DNA of 22,401 nucleotides, taken from the NCBI GenBank assembly GCA_964489835.1, contig CAZBBC010000066.1:1-22401 (forward strand), read 5' to 3'. Origin of the DNA: CAZBBC01 sp964489835. Its GTDB lineage: Bacteria; Calditrichota; Calditrichia; JAJRVZ01. Made by a program: the position numbers and the translations under genes. How positions within the stretch are numbered: position 1 is the stretch's first letter; every line of letters begins with the position of its first letter. Shown one piece after another: positions 7,772-16,700 of this stretch. The notes under the pieces are model-generated. The model did no database searches. It was not told the DNA's origin and saw only the letters and a program-made list of their open reading frames with translations.

Positions 7772-8137
7772 AAGATCAGGCATGATATTTTATCCGGTCA
7801 TCTAATCAAGAAACCATGGAACGAGGATTTTGAAATGGAGACGGTTTTATTTCGCGTGACACAGGAAGCCTTAACCAACATTGTCAAACATGCCAATGCA
7901 AAAAATATCAGTATTGAATTAACGCAAGTAAAAAGGTCACTTCAGTTAAAAATACGGGATGATGGTGTGGGTTTTGATTTGGAAGAAAAAAGACCATCGG
8001 TTGAAAGGAGAGGATCGGGCCTGATCGGAATGAGAGAAAGAATATCCGCCTTACACGGAACATTCAATATTAACTCAACACCCAATAAAGGTACTCAAAT
8101 ATCAATTCGTTTACCTTTGGAGAACGATAATGAGTAA
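7772..8137 (+). pseudogene. decapitated NarX/UhpB-type histidine kinase: ATPase domain only
   Basis: From the ATG at 7835 the frame gives 100 residues that match the C-terminal ATPase domain of NarX/LiaS-class kinases: 'TVLFRVTQEALTNIVKHA', 'RDDGVGFD', 'GSGLIGMRERI' and 'GTQISIRLPL'. The ATP-binding boxes look whole. The HisKA_3 dimerisation and phospho-acceptor part and any sensor are missing. In frame upstream, coding-like sequence ('PWNEDFE' joining 'METVLFRV') reaches back to a stop at 7769, so the gene is a 5'-deleted remnant. The ATG at 7835 has GAGG 8-12 nt upstream, so a free ATPase fragment might still be made. It overlaps the start of a broken NarL-type regulator, as in intact pairs. 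Confidence 0.75.
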
Positions 8138-8180
8138 AATTCGTGTACTATTCGCAGACAATCACACGATTGTTTGCTAA
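8130..8180 (+). pseudogene. 5' stub of a NarL/LuxR-type response regulator, stopped early
   Basis: ATG at 8130 overlaps the kinase remnant by 8 nt and encodes 'MSKIRVLFADNHTIVC' then TAA. This is the start of a NarL-family receiver ('I.VL.ADDH.IVREGL'). The codons that should read Arg-Glu-Gly-Leu read TGC-TAA-GGA-CTG, as if CGC and GAA/GAG had mutated. A few residues (Gly-Leu) fit after the stop, then similarity is lost. The receiver Asp and the HTH are gone. Confidence 0.7.
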
Positions 8181-8207
8181 GGACTGCCGCTGTTCCTGCT
8201 AATATTT

Positions 8208-8220
8208 TGTCAAAATGACA
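8208..8220. promoter_or_regulatory. inverted repeat TGTCA-AAA-TGACA, possible enhancer site
   Basis: A perfect 5-bp inverted repeat with a 3-nt centre, centred about 86 bp upstream of the GG of the sigma-54-like element at 8298. That is the usual distance for an activator site of sigma-54 promoters. The same site in inverted orientation occurs at 10442. It also fits the GT-N7-AC pattern of NorR-type sites. It could alternatively be part of a dispersed repeat. Confidence 0.4.
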
Positions 8221-8297
8221 CTTTCCCGATTCTTATCCCCTCAATATCCTTCTTTAACTTCTTAATAATCGTATAGTTATAGAAATAATAAAATTTC

Positions 8298-8313
8298 TGG
8301 CACTGGTTTTGTA
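8298..8313 (+). promoter_or_regulatory. sigma-54-like promoter before the hybrid kinase
   Basis: TGGCACTGGTTTTGTA compares with the consensus TGGCAC-N5-TTGCW. The GG and TTG elements have correct spacing; the -12 C is T. Transcription would start near 8324, about 15 nt before the ATG at 8339. The distant repeat at 8208 supports the call. No sigma-54 activator gene lies in the window. Confidence 0.45.
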
Positions 8314-8338
8314 TAGTATTTAATGTGTCTTAAATGGT

Positions 8339-10324
8339 ATGAACAATTTATCGCCTATATCACGTAAGAGTAGTATAAATATATTGATGAATGCTGAAAA
8401 TAAAATATTAAATATTCTTCATCTGGAAGATGATCCCACAGACGCGGATCTGATCCGTATGATTATAGAAAAAGGAGGACTTCATGCAAAGTTGCACCGG
8501 GTGGAGACCCGCAGGGAATTTGAAAAAGAGCTGGAAAATGATTTATACAAGTTGATTCTGGCGGATAATTCCTTACCGGATTTTGATGGGGTTTCAGCAC
8601 TTAAAATAGCCAGGGAAAGAAAACCTGATATACCATTTATATTTGTAACCGGAACACTTGGTGAAGAATTGGCAATAGAAAGCTTAAAAAGTGGAGCGAC
8701 GGATTATGTCCTAAAGCAGAAACTGGCACGATTAGTACCCTCTTTAACGCGGGCTTTAGAAGAAATAGATGAGAGAGAAAAACGGGCGAAAGCGGAAAAA
8801 AATCTTTCCCGCCTGGCACTTGTAGTCCAGCAGGCGACAGAATCAATTATGATTACCGACCTGGAGGGCAATATTGATTATGTTAATCCTGCATTTGAGA
8901 GTCATACAGGTTATTCTTTAATGGACATTTTAGGCCAGAACCCCAGGATATTAAAAAGTGGAAAACAGGATGATAAATTTTATAAAGATCTTTGGGATCA
9001 GATCAGTTCAGGAAAAACCTGGGTAGGAACTTTCATTAATAAGCGGAAGAACGGCGTTTTGTTTTACGAAGATGCCGTAATCTTTCCAATAAAAGATAAA
9101 AAGGGAAAAATTATTAATTATGCTGCCGTTAAGCGGGATATCACTTCTGAAAAAGAACTGCAAGGATTATTGCAACAGGCACAAAAGCTGGAAGCCATCG
9201 GGCAACTGACCGGAGGAATCGCTCATGATTTTAATAATATACTGAGTGTAATTAACGGTTATTCAGAACTGGCCTTAATGATAACTGATCCATCTAACCC
9301 TCTTTATAAATATAACTCTGAGATATCTAAAGCCGGAAGAAAAGCGGTTGATCTGGTACGACGTTTACTGGCTTTCAGCCGGAAACAAATAATCGAAGTG
9401 AAGACACTTAGTATTAATGATCTGGTCATCGGGCTTGAAAAAATGCTCCGGCGTCTGATGGGAGAAGACATAACGATCAATCTTGTACTTTCCGATGAAT
9501 GTAATAATATCAAAGCAGACCCCGGCCAAATAGAACAAATTCTGATAAATTTGATTGTAAATGCCCGGGATGCAATAAATGATAAGACCTATCAAATTTT
9601 TGAAAAAAAGATTATAGTTGAAACAAGCAATGTCTGCCTTAATGATCGCTTTGTATCTCTTCATCCGGGAAGTAAAGTTGGCCCGCATCTGTTGTTGGCT
9701 GTAACTGATACCGGTGTTGGTATGGATGAGAAGACAAAGTTAAAAATTTTTGAGCCATTCTTTACAACAAAAGAAGAAGAGTCTGGTACCGGTTTAGGAT
9801 TATCGACGGTTTACGGTATTGTGAAGCAAAATAATGGTGCTATTTGTGTGAGCAGTGAACCAGGGCGGGGATCAACCTTTAGTATTTATTGGCCTACCAC
9901 AGATAGTCCAAAAGATTTTACAATTGATACACAAGAGGATGTACTTCCGGTGGGCGGGAAAGAAACTATTTTACTGGTTGAGGACGAGGAGAGTGTACGA
10001 AAATTCACAAAAGAAGCATTGGAATCCTTAGGATATACGGTAAATAGTGCCTCCAATGGCTATGAAGCAATCGATTGTATTAATAAGAACAATCTAAAGA
10101 TTGATTTACTGATTAGCGATGTCATTATGCCAAAGATGGGCGGGGTGGAACTGGCAAGTCATCTGGAAAAAATGAATCCCGATTTAAAGGTGCTGTTTGT
10201 CTCCGGTTATGTTGGCAACATTATCGTAAAAGACGGTGTCCTTAAAAAAAATGTTAATTTCCTCCCTAAACCTTTCTCTGTCCAGACGCTGGCAAAAAAA
10301 GTTAACAAAGTTCTACACAACTAG
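8339..10324 (+). CDS. hybrid histidine kinase REC-PAS-HisKA-HATPase-REC
   Basis: A soluble 661-residue protein. The N-terminal REC has Glu30-Asp31-Asp32, phospho-acceptor Asp76 ('LILADNSLPDFDG') and Lys126. A PAS domain (about 155-272) ends in 'AAVKRDITSEKELQ'. The HisKA box is 'EAIGQLTGGIAHDFNNIL' with His296, of the hybrid-kinase class. ATPase boxes are intact: 'NLIVNARDA' (about 404), 'DTGVGM' (457), 'FEPFFTTK' and 'GTGLGLS' (483). The C-terminal REC has Asp594 ('LLISDVIMPKMGG') and Lys644-Pro. With a receiver at each end it can sit inside a phosphorelay. The start is unsure: 8339 has no ribosome binding site, and a second ATG at 8387, just before 'NAENKILNILHLEDD', keeps the whole REC. 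Its first REC is a close paralogue of that in the 6661 gene. Confidence 0.9.
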   Translation: MNNLSPISRKSSINILMNAENKILNILHLEDDPTDADLIRMIIEKGGLHAKLHRVETRREFEKELENDLYKLILADNSLPDFDGVSALKIARERKPDIPFIFVTGTLGEELAIESLKSGATDYVLKQKLARLVPSLTRALEEIDEREKRAKAEKNLSRLALVVQQATESIMITDLEGNIDYVNPAFESHTGYSLMDILGQNPRILKSGKQDDKFYKDLWDQISSGKTWVGTFINKRKNGVLFYEDAVIFPIKDKKGKIINYAAVKRDITSEKELQGLLQQAQKLEAIGQLTGGIAHDFNNILSVINGYSELALMITDPSNPLYKYNSEISKAGRKAVDLVRRLLAFSRKQIIEVKTLSINDLVIGLEKMLRRLMGEDITINLVLSDECNNIKADPGQIEQILINLIVNARDAINDKTYQIFEKKIIVETSNVCLNDRFVSLHPGSKVGPHLLLAVTDTGVGMDEKTKLKIFEPFFTTKEEESGTGLGLSTVYGIVKQNNGAICVSSEPGRGSTFSIYWPTTDSPKDFTIDTQEDVLPVGGKETILLVEDEESVRKFTKEALESLGYTVNSASNGYEAIDCINKNNLKIDLLISDVIMPKMGGVELASHLEKMNPDLKVLFVSGYVGNIIVKDGVLKKNVNFLPKPFSVQTLAKKVNKVLHN

Positions 10325-10335
10325 TGGTGATACAT

Positions 10336-10360
10336 CGGGGCACGGTATAACGTGACCCCG
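10336..10360 (+). terminator. strong hairpin after the hybrid kinase gene
   Basis: CGGGGCACG-GTATAA-CGTG(A)CCCCG forms nine base pairs with one bulged A and a 6-nt loop, 11 nt after the stop codon. There is no T-run, so it may act as an mRNA 3' stabiliser or a factor-dependent end rather than a classical terminator. Confidence 0.45.
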
Positions 10361-10405
10361 CTGCTAACTATCGCTACCAACGGCATTTCCTCCTGCATTC
10401 ATCAT

Positions 10406-10418
10406 TGCCATTCCGACA
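10406..10418. repeat. degenerate copy of the TGTCA-N3-TGACA site
   Basis: TGCCATTCCGACA differs from TGTCATTTTGACA by three transitions and lies 36 bp upstream (centre to centre) of the perfect copy at 10442. It may be a second weaker site, or evidence that both belong to a dispersed repeat. Confidence 0.3.
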
Positions 10419-10441
10419 ACCGGATTAAACGCATCGTTCAT

Positions 10442-10454
10442 TGTCATTTTGACA
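10442..10454. promoter_or_regulatory. inverted repeat TGTCA-TTT-TGACA, possible enhancer site
   Basis: This is the reverse complement of the site at 8208. Its centre is about 84 bp upstream of the GG of the sigma-54-like element at 10530, nearly the same distance as in the first pair (about 86). Confidence 0.4.
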
Positions 10455-10529
10455 AATCTTAATAGAACCAAAAAAAGTGCAAAGTTATAAACGGTTAATA
10501 ATATTATACATAACTAGATATATATATTT

Positions 10530-10545
10530 TGGCATAAGATTTGAC
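10530..10545 (+). promoter_or_regulatory. sigma-54-like element (imperfect)
   Basis: TGGCATAAGATTTGAC has GG and TTG at the right spacing, with mismatches at C5 (T) and at the -12 C (A). The call rests mainly on the repeat placed at the same distance as upstream of 8298. Confidence 0.3.
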
Positions 10546-10570
10546 CTAATATATAATGTCTCTGTATAAT
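10541..10570 (+). promoter_or_regulatory. sigma-70-like promoter of the receiver-kinase-secretion operon
   Basis: TTGACC (10541-10546), an 18-nt spacer and a perfect TATAAT (10565-10570). Transcription would start near 10577, giving a leader of about 80 nt. It overlaps the sigma-54-like element. Bacteroidota proper often use a different -33/-7 consensus, so the match is more telling if the host is from another FCB phylum. Confidence 0.5.
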
Positions 10571-10581
10571 CTGCTTCCCCG

Positions 10582-10621
10582 GCCTGCCCGCCTCAGGCGT
10601 GGCTCAGACTGGTGGTTTTTT
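10582..10621 (+). promoter_or_regulatory. GC-rich leader with alternative hairpins and T6, possible attenuator
   Basis: Between the TATAAT and the ATG at 10658 lies a GC-rich island in AT-rich surroundings. GCCTG/CAGGC (10582-10598) and CGCC/GGCG (10589-10599) are alternative stems. CCGCC (10588-10592) can instead pair with GGTGG (10611-10615), directly before TTTTTT (10616-10621). This could be a regulated terminator in the leader, or a small inserted repeat. Confidence 0.35.
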
Positions 10622-10657
10622 AACACGACAGAATAAACTAATAATGAGGATATAAAA

Positions 10658-11005
10658 ATGGCTAAAATACTCATTGTTGAAGATGATACCCAGCACCTGG
10701 ATTTTTTAGTCGATACAGTCACGTTTGGTGGGCATGAGGCTTTTCCGGTAAAAAACTCTGAATTAGCGTTGTCTTTACTGGAAAACCAACCGGTTGATTT
10801 CATAATAACAGATATCTCATTGCCCGGAATTTCAGGTTTCAGGTTAATACAAAAACTTCATGAAAAAAATGTTCATATCCCGTTTATCATTATTACAGGA
10901 TCAATGGAAGAAGATGACAAGAAAAGAGCGATTGAACTAGAGGCATTGGACTTTTTTACAAAACCGGTTGATCCGGAAAAAATCTTAGAATGCATTTTAA
11001 GATAA
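10658..11005 (+). CDS. stand-alone receiver (response regulator) at head of operon
   Basis: A 115-residue receiver with nothing after it. Conserved residues are Glu8-Asp9-Asp10, phospho-acceptor Asp52 ('FIITDISLPGISG'), Thr80 and Lys102-Pro. GAGGA 7 nt before the ATG is a good ribosome binding site. The histidine kinase follows after 18 nt, so they are probably a pair. With no output domain, it must act through a partner, such as a phosphorelay protein or direct binding. It differs from PorX, the T9SS regulator, which carries a PglZ domain after its receiver. Confidence 0.88.
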   Translation: MAKILIVEDDTQHLDFLVDTVTFGGHEAFPVKNSELALSLLENQPVDFIITDISLPGISGFRLIQKLHEKNVHIPFIIITGSMEEDDKKRAIELEALDFFTKPVDPEKILECILR

Positions 11006-11009
11006 AGCA

Positions 11010-11016
11010 AAGGAGA
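11010..11016 (+). promoter_or_regulatory. ribosome binding site for a TTG start
   Basis: AAGGAGA lies 7 nt before TTG at 11024. It supports this unusual start; no ATG lies nearby in frame before the first membrane helix. Confidence 0.65.
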
Positions 11017-11023
11017 TATTCTC

Positions 11024-13735
11024 TTGGTTTCCCAACCCAGCGATTCCACATTAAAGAAATTTAGTCAATATATTTTTATTGTACTTGTGTTATCCAGTCC
11101 TCTTGTATTTTTTGTCTCACAGGTCCTGGATAATTCTAATGATACAAATAAGCAGCAAATCTCTTTGCAATTAAATCTCGATTCCCGGTTTTTAAGTGAA
11201 CAAATGGATCGAAATGCTGAAGAACTTATAAAAGAATTGGAACTGATCCCATTCTTTGGACAGGATTTGCAGCAAGTGCGAGCAGACCTTACTTATCTGA
11301 TAAAACGCATGCCTGCCATTACACACGTCAGCTTTTTTTCGGCCGATGGGAACGTGAAATATTCTTCCTCTTCGGTCAAATTGCAATGGCAGTCTAATTT
11401 ATTGACAAAGAAATGGTACCGGCAGTTAATAAGAACATGGGAGCCAATCCTGTCTTCCATTGATCAGTCTCCTATCAGCCCTTTTCCATGGGTAATATCA
11501 CTGGCGGTACCAATTTCTTTGAATGACAAAATTGAAGGATTCTGGCTGGTATATCTGGATGTAGAAAAAATGGCTGCACTGTTTCCAATGATCCAAAATC
11601 CGGAGCAGGAGAAACACACTATCTGGTTCGACGGAGAAGGGAAGATAGTGAAAACAAATTTAAAGGGAACGGAAGAATTTAATAAAAAGATGATTTTGGA
11701 CCAGCGGTGGTGGTACCAGATAAATGAGGCAGATAAAGAAGGGACAGAAAAGGTAGAAGTTCTTTATATAGAGAAAACCAGATCGATTAAATATTTTTAT
11801 GGTAAAAGCAAAAGTCGTTTCAGCGAATTTCAGGCTCTGGTAGTTCAAAATAGCGTTCAGGCAGTTTCCGGTTTTAAATCCCTCCAGTCAGATTTAATCA
11901 TCCTTGCAATTATACTGGAAATTATCTTCTTAATTGTTGTAGCTATTATATTTTCGCAATGGCAAAAAAAGAAGTCTCACTTTGCACTCATTGAGACACA
12001 AGCATTGGATTTGCAAGCAGCCAATGATCTCCTCGAAACAAAAACGAAAGATTTAATTACGACTAACAAGAAATTGGATCAGTTATCATCCCAGTTAGCT
12101 GAACGCAAGGATGACCTGCTCATGCTCAACGATCTCTTGAGACGATTACACAAGTATCTGAATTTTCTGACAGTGCCTGTAGTTGCAATCGATGAAGATT
12201 TCAGAGTAGAATTTGTGAATCGTGCCGCGGAGTCGGAATTAGGTCTTGCATCCACAAAAACAAAGGGTAAGCCCTTTTACGATTTTCTCCATCTTGAGGA
12301 TTCTGCTGGCTTATTAAAGATGTTACCACGGTTAAAAGAGGAACAAAAACGAATTGAATATGAGATCAGTCTCAAGGTAGGAAAGCAGAAGAAACAATAT
12401 CTGTTGGCCGGTGATTATCTGATGCTCAAAGATTGGCAGGGATATATCATGACCTTTACCGATCTGACTGACTTTTTAAATCTTCAAAACGATATCAAAG
12501 AAATGAATCTCTTTTTAAATACTTCAGCACGGTTAATGCAGGCATTTCTTTACATCGGTAATGGTAAACAAGTTTTGAAGACTACTTTGAACGAGATAAA
12601 AACATTCACCCAAGCGGATTCAGTATATTGTTATCAGGCGGATGGTGAGAAATTGTTTTTGAAGGAACATGTCTCCGGGACCAATAAGATCGTCCCGGTG
12701 AATCTGCCAATTAAGAATAGTATAGCCGGTTCAACATTACTTAATGGGCAGGCGATGATAATTCAAGAGAAAAAGACGTTACCACTTAATTATCATCCGG
12801 TGGAAAACGAATGGCAATTTAAATCTGCCATATTCAGACCATTAGTCGTCAATAGGGAGGCGAAAGGGGTATTACTCATACTGGATCCTTCAAAAGACAC
12901 GATAGAAAACTATGAAAAAAACTTATCTCAACTATTAATAAATTTTGAAATTGGTTTTGGTGCGTTGCTCACCCATGAAGAGTTGGAGAAAAAAAATACC
13001 GAGCTTGAAACAAGTACTTCATACAGGGCACAGTTACTGCGATCAACGACACATGGCTTAAATACACCTTTGAGTACAATCAAAGGCTATCTCCGATTGA
13101 TCGACCTGAATTGCCGATCATCGATTGAAAAATACCCTGAACTCAGGAAGTATCTGGCAAAACTTGATCTGGCGACGGAAGATATGGAAGAGAAAGTAAA
13201 GATTTACCTCGATATCGCCCGTATCAACAGGGATGGTTTAGTGCTGGAGACTTCTCAAATACTTCTCAATCAATTTCTGACTCCTTTGAAACAATTATTA
13301 TCCGAAGAAGCATCATCCCGTACGGTTAAATTGTTCATTCAGGATAAAATTGATAATAATAAGATGATAAACACCGATAGAGAACGTTTTCACTTCGTCC
13401 TTAAAACCGTCCTGCTAAATGCATTACGATTTGTGCCGGAAAATGATAATGTCCAACTGAATTTATTGACAGATAACGGAAATTTGGAAATTACATTTGA
13501 AGACCATGGTCCGGTAATAAAAAAGGCACATATTCCGCTTATTGGCTCTGAGTTTTTGGCTACGGAGTATGACTCCGAACGGATCCATTATGGTAATCAC
13601 ATGGCAATGGCCCTTGCGGTAAAACTTCTCCGGCTGGTCAAAGGAGAATTAGAAATCACCAGCAATAAATTAAGGACCATACACAAAATTACTTTACCAC
13701 TAGGTATACAGGATAAAAATGAGACAAATAGCTAA
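11024..13735 (+). CDS. dCache-PAS-GAF histidine kinase with eroded ATP-binding boxes
   Basis: A 903-residue membrane protein, TTG start. It has a transmembrane helix (about 15-34), an extracytoplasmic Cache-like domain (about 40-285; 'HVSFFSADGNVKYSS', 'ISLAVPISLNDKIEGFWLVYL'), a second helix (about 287-310), a long coiled coil, PAS (about 381-482) and GAF (about 492-650). The HisKA box is 'RSTTHGLNTPLSTIKGYLRL' with His677. The ATPase domain keeps an N-box-like 'VLLNALRFVP', but its G1 box reads 'EDHGPVI' (Asp827) in place of DxGxG, and its G2 box reads 'GNHMAMALA' (from Gly857) in place of GTGLGL. It may bind ATP poorly, act mainly as a phosphatase or be a pseudokinase. The next gene starts inside its last 17 nt, which ties it to the secreted proteins that follow. 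Confidence 0.85.
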   Translation: MVSQPSDSTLKKFSQYIFIVLVLSSPLVFFVSQVLDNSNDTNKQQISLQLNLDSRFLSEQMDRNAEELIKELELIPFFGQDLQQVRADLTYLIKRMPAITHVSFFSADGNVKYSSSSVKLQWQSNLLTKKWYRQLIRTWEPILSSIDQSPISPFPWVISLAVPISLNDKIEGFWLVYLDVEKMAALFPMIQNPEQEKHTIWFDGEGKIVKTNLKGTEEFNKKMILDQRWWYQINEADKEGTEKVEVLYIEKTRSIKYFYGKSKSRFSEFQALVVQNSVQAVSGFKSLQSDLIILAIILEIIFLIVVAIIFSQWQKKKSHFALIETQALDLQAANDLLETKTKDLITTNKKLDQLSSQLAERKDDLLMLNDLLRRLHKYLNFLTVPVVAIDEDFRVEFVNRAAESELGLASTKTKGKPFYDFLHLEDSAGLLKMLPRLKEEQKRIEYEISLKVGKQKKQYLLAGDYLMLKDWQGYIMTFTDLTDFLNLQNDIKEMNLFLNTSARLMQAFLYIGNGKQVLKTTLNEIKTFTQADSVYCYQADGEKLFLKEHVSGTNKIVPVNLPIKNSIAGSTLLNGQAMIIQEKKTLPLNYHPVENEWQFKSAIFRPLVVNREAKGVLLILDPSKDTIENYEKNLSQLLINFEIGFGALLTHEELEKKNTELETSTSYRAQLLRSTTHGLNTPLSTIKGYLRLIDLNCRSSIEKYPELRKYLAKLDLATEDMEEKVKIYLDIARINRDGLVLETSQILLNQFLTPLKQLLSEEASSRTVKLFIQDKIDNNKMINTDRERFHFVLKTVLLNALRFVPENDNVQLNLLTDNGNLEITFEDHGPVIKKAHIPLIGSEFLATEYDSERIHYGNHMAMALAVKLLRLVKGELEITSNKLRTIHKITLPLGIQDKNETNS

Positions 13736-16700
13736 AACAGGGATTATTTCCACATTTTTACTGCTGTTGTTGTTTTCGTCGCCATTTGCGCAGGATAAAA
13801 TGTATAAAATAGTTCAATATGACACACTCGGCAATATTCAGAATGTTACTTATCGTGAATCAATACTTGATCAGCCGGAAAATGTTTTGGTCGTATATAA
13901 TATTAATTACCAGGCGGATGAGAATGACAATAATATATGGGATGGCTATGAAATAGCATCCTATTATCAGGAAAAAAGAAATATTCCCTCTTCCAATATA
14001 GTGGCAATAAAAGCGCCAACAAATGCCGAAATTACACGAGGACAGTATGACTCATCTTTCGATCCGGAAAATGTGTTTCCCGGTGTACGCCAACAGCTGG
14101 AAAACATTTTAAATTTTAATTATGATATGTGGGGGAATCCACTGCGGAGTAAGATAAAATATATTGTTCTGACAAAAGGAATTCCTTATAAAATTAAAGC
14201 TTTAAACAGTTCGGAAAAGTATTTTGCAGATTACAGTTCTGTTGATGCCTCGGTTGCAATGTTATTTAATGGTGACTATAATACTCGCTGGTATGCCATG
14301 AATCCCTACTTCAATCAAGATCCGGATTTTCAGGGGCATTCTCCTTTTATTCCCGAATTTTATACTAATTTTTATAATCAGAGGCTTAGTTTCTTAGTGA
14401 CCCGTCTGGATGGATATTCCGTTGGGGATATAAAAGGTATGATTGATCGCGCTGTCCGGGCAGATACGACTTCTCGTAATTTCACATTCATTATCGATGA
14501 TGCACAAAAATTATATGATTATATGTTCGAAGCCTACACCAGGCTAAAAGATATGGGTGCCAAAGTTTACCCGGATCCATGGGAGGATACCCCGGAACAT
14601 ATTTTATCTGCAGAGGATAGTGTTATAGGAATTGTTACCCATGGCATACATGCCGGACTACCATCAGACTATTTGTTAAACCAATACGCATTCGACTTAG
14701 CGGACGGCGCAATCTTTTCCAGTTACGAATCACTTAATGGCTCTTCTTTTTCACCCAACATACAGGTGAACCAGGGTCAGATTGCTGATTTTATTAAAAG
14801 TGGAGGTTCCGGGGGTATCGGCAATGTGTACGAACCGTATTCTTCAAATATTGCCCATGAAGAAATATTGCTACCAGCGTACTTTAGTGGTTATACATTC
14901 GCTGAGGCATCATATATGTCTCTAAAAAATATGGACTGGACGAGTGTGGTTGTCGGGGATCCTTTAATGAGAATCGGTCCGAAGATTGTGCCTGTTTTGG
15001 TAGATGATTTCCGAGTGTTACAAACTTCTCCCAGGCAAAATGATGTCAATCAGTCCACCACAACTGTCGCAGAAATGGTTTTTTCATATCCGCTTGATTC
15101 GACCAGAGTTCCATGCTTCATTTCAAATCCGGCCGGTGATACTCTCCGTACCTATATTCATAAAAATTATCTTTATGCCTGGTCTGCTGAGCCTCTGCCG
15201 CATTCAAGTCAAATAAGATATGAGACAGAAGGGACCATATTTTCACAATCGGGTGATTCAATCAGCAGTGACATTTCTATAACATTCTCAACACACACAC
15301 CAGACCGAAGGCCATATGCCCCTACGATATATCGTGCTTTGCCGGGCGGTATCGATGTAAGACAGGATTCGGATATTATCCTGTTCTTCTCACAGCAAAT
15401 GCAGCCGGAAACAATTTATCCTCTGCTTGGAAATAAAGATATTGCGCAAACCCATACCTGGACAGATGGACGGATATTACATGTATCCCACTCTCCATTT
15501 TTTCCGGCAACGGTATATTCGTTTTATGTTGATGAACATGCCAAATCTGTCGATAACCTGGCGCTGGAACAGAATTTTTACTTCTCCTTTGAAACAACCT
15601 CTAATTTTGTGGCTTATGATATTGATAATGATGGCCGGGAAGAATATGCCTCTAACAGTAATCATTCGTTGCTGGATGGATATGAGGTTTATGTAGATAC
15701 TTTAGGGTATGCAACTTTTCTTCTCTACACCTGCGATCTGAATGCGGACAATCAACCTGAATTCCTGATCAGCAAAGAGGCAGAAAATATTCCATCTTAC
15801 TATTGGGATCCGGGAGCTATTCCGTATACCGGATATCTGGCAAAATGTTTCCCGGTTGATGATGATGAAGATGGCGTAAATGAGTATGCCTTTGATGAAA
15901 CAGGTAGCGGTTACTATACCAAAGTATACGATCCGAATGATGTGGAAAGAATAAGAGACATAAAATTTGCCCTCTGTAAACATTTTCCGTGGCATTTAAG
16001 TCAGAATGTTAGTATCTCCACCACCCTTCAGCTCGAATTTACATTGCCGGTTAAGTATGATCAGGTGAGGGCTTTTATCTCTGCTGATCCGGCAATGGCG
16101 TTTAACAGCATAAAAACAGAACTCAATGGACGTAAGATCATTCTCCACCCGACCGATCCTCTTCTTGAGTTTACCGAGTATCACATTACCGTTAAGGCAG
16201 GCATCCTGTCAATAAAAAATGATCCTCTCCTTCATGATTATGAATATGTTTTTCAGACGGGCAGTCAGCAAATTTTAGAGGCTCCCCGTGTAATATCCTT
16301 CTATCCCGGTGACTCATTATATATAATCGATAATACTCCCACGGTTAGATTTAATTTTTCACTGCCAATGGATACATTACATCTGCAACCGGTGAATGTT
16401 GATACACTTTTGGGAGTTTCCTGGTCTCTTTTTTGGGCCGATAGCCGCACGCTTTACTTATTTTCGCTTGAAGAACTGGAGGAGTCTCAAAATTACAAAT
16501 TCATACTTTCTGCCGACCTAAAAAGTAAAGAGGGTGTTTTCCTGGAAGGCAAACGAAGTTTCAATTTTACCAGTGGTGACAAAGGAAAAGATTTTAATAA
16601 TCCATTTATTCTACAAATTCTTCCTTTATCGAATAACAGTATTCGCGATTATCAGTCAATTGATGTTATTTTTTCAGAATGGCTGGTAAATGACCCGGAA

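Larger units (their letters stand above)
10325..10657. other. 333-nt intergenic region with several regulatory candidates, no gene
   Basis: I see no coding sequence here. From left to right it holds a strong hairpin (10336), one degenerate and one perfect TGTCA/TGACA repeat (10406 and 10442), a sigma-54-like and an overlapping sigma-70-like promoter (10530-10570) and a GC-rich leader ending in T6 (10582-10621). It separates the hybrid kinase from the five-gene operon at 10658. Confidence 0.7.

Noticed and set aside
10390..10456. A REP-like or BOX-like dispersed repeat made of the TGCCATTCCGACA and TGTCATTTTGACA units
   Set aside because: Not excluded, since similar short 'GTCATT..GAC' repeats occur in many FCB genomes. 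With only three copies seen here I cannot claim a repeat family, so I list the sites as regulatory candidates with low confidence.
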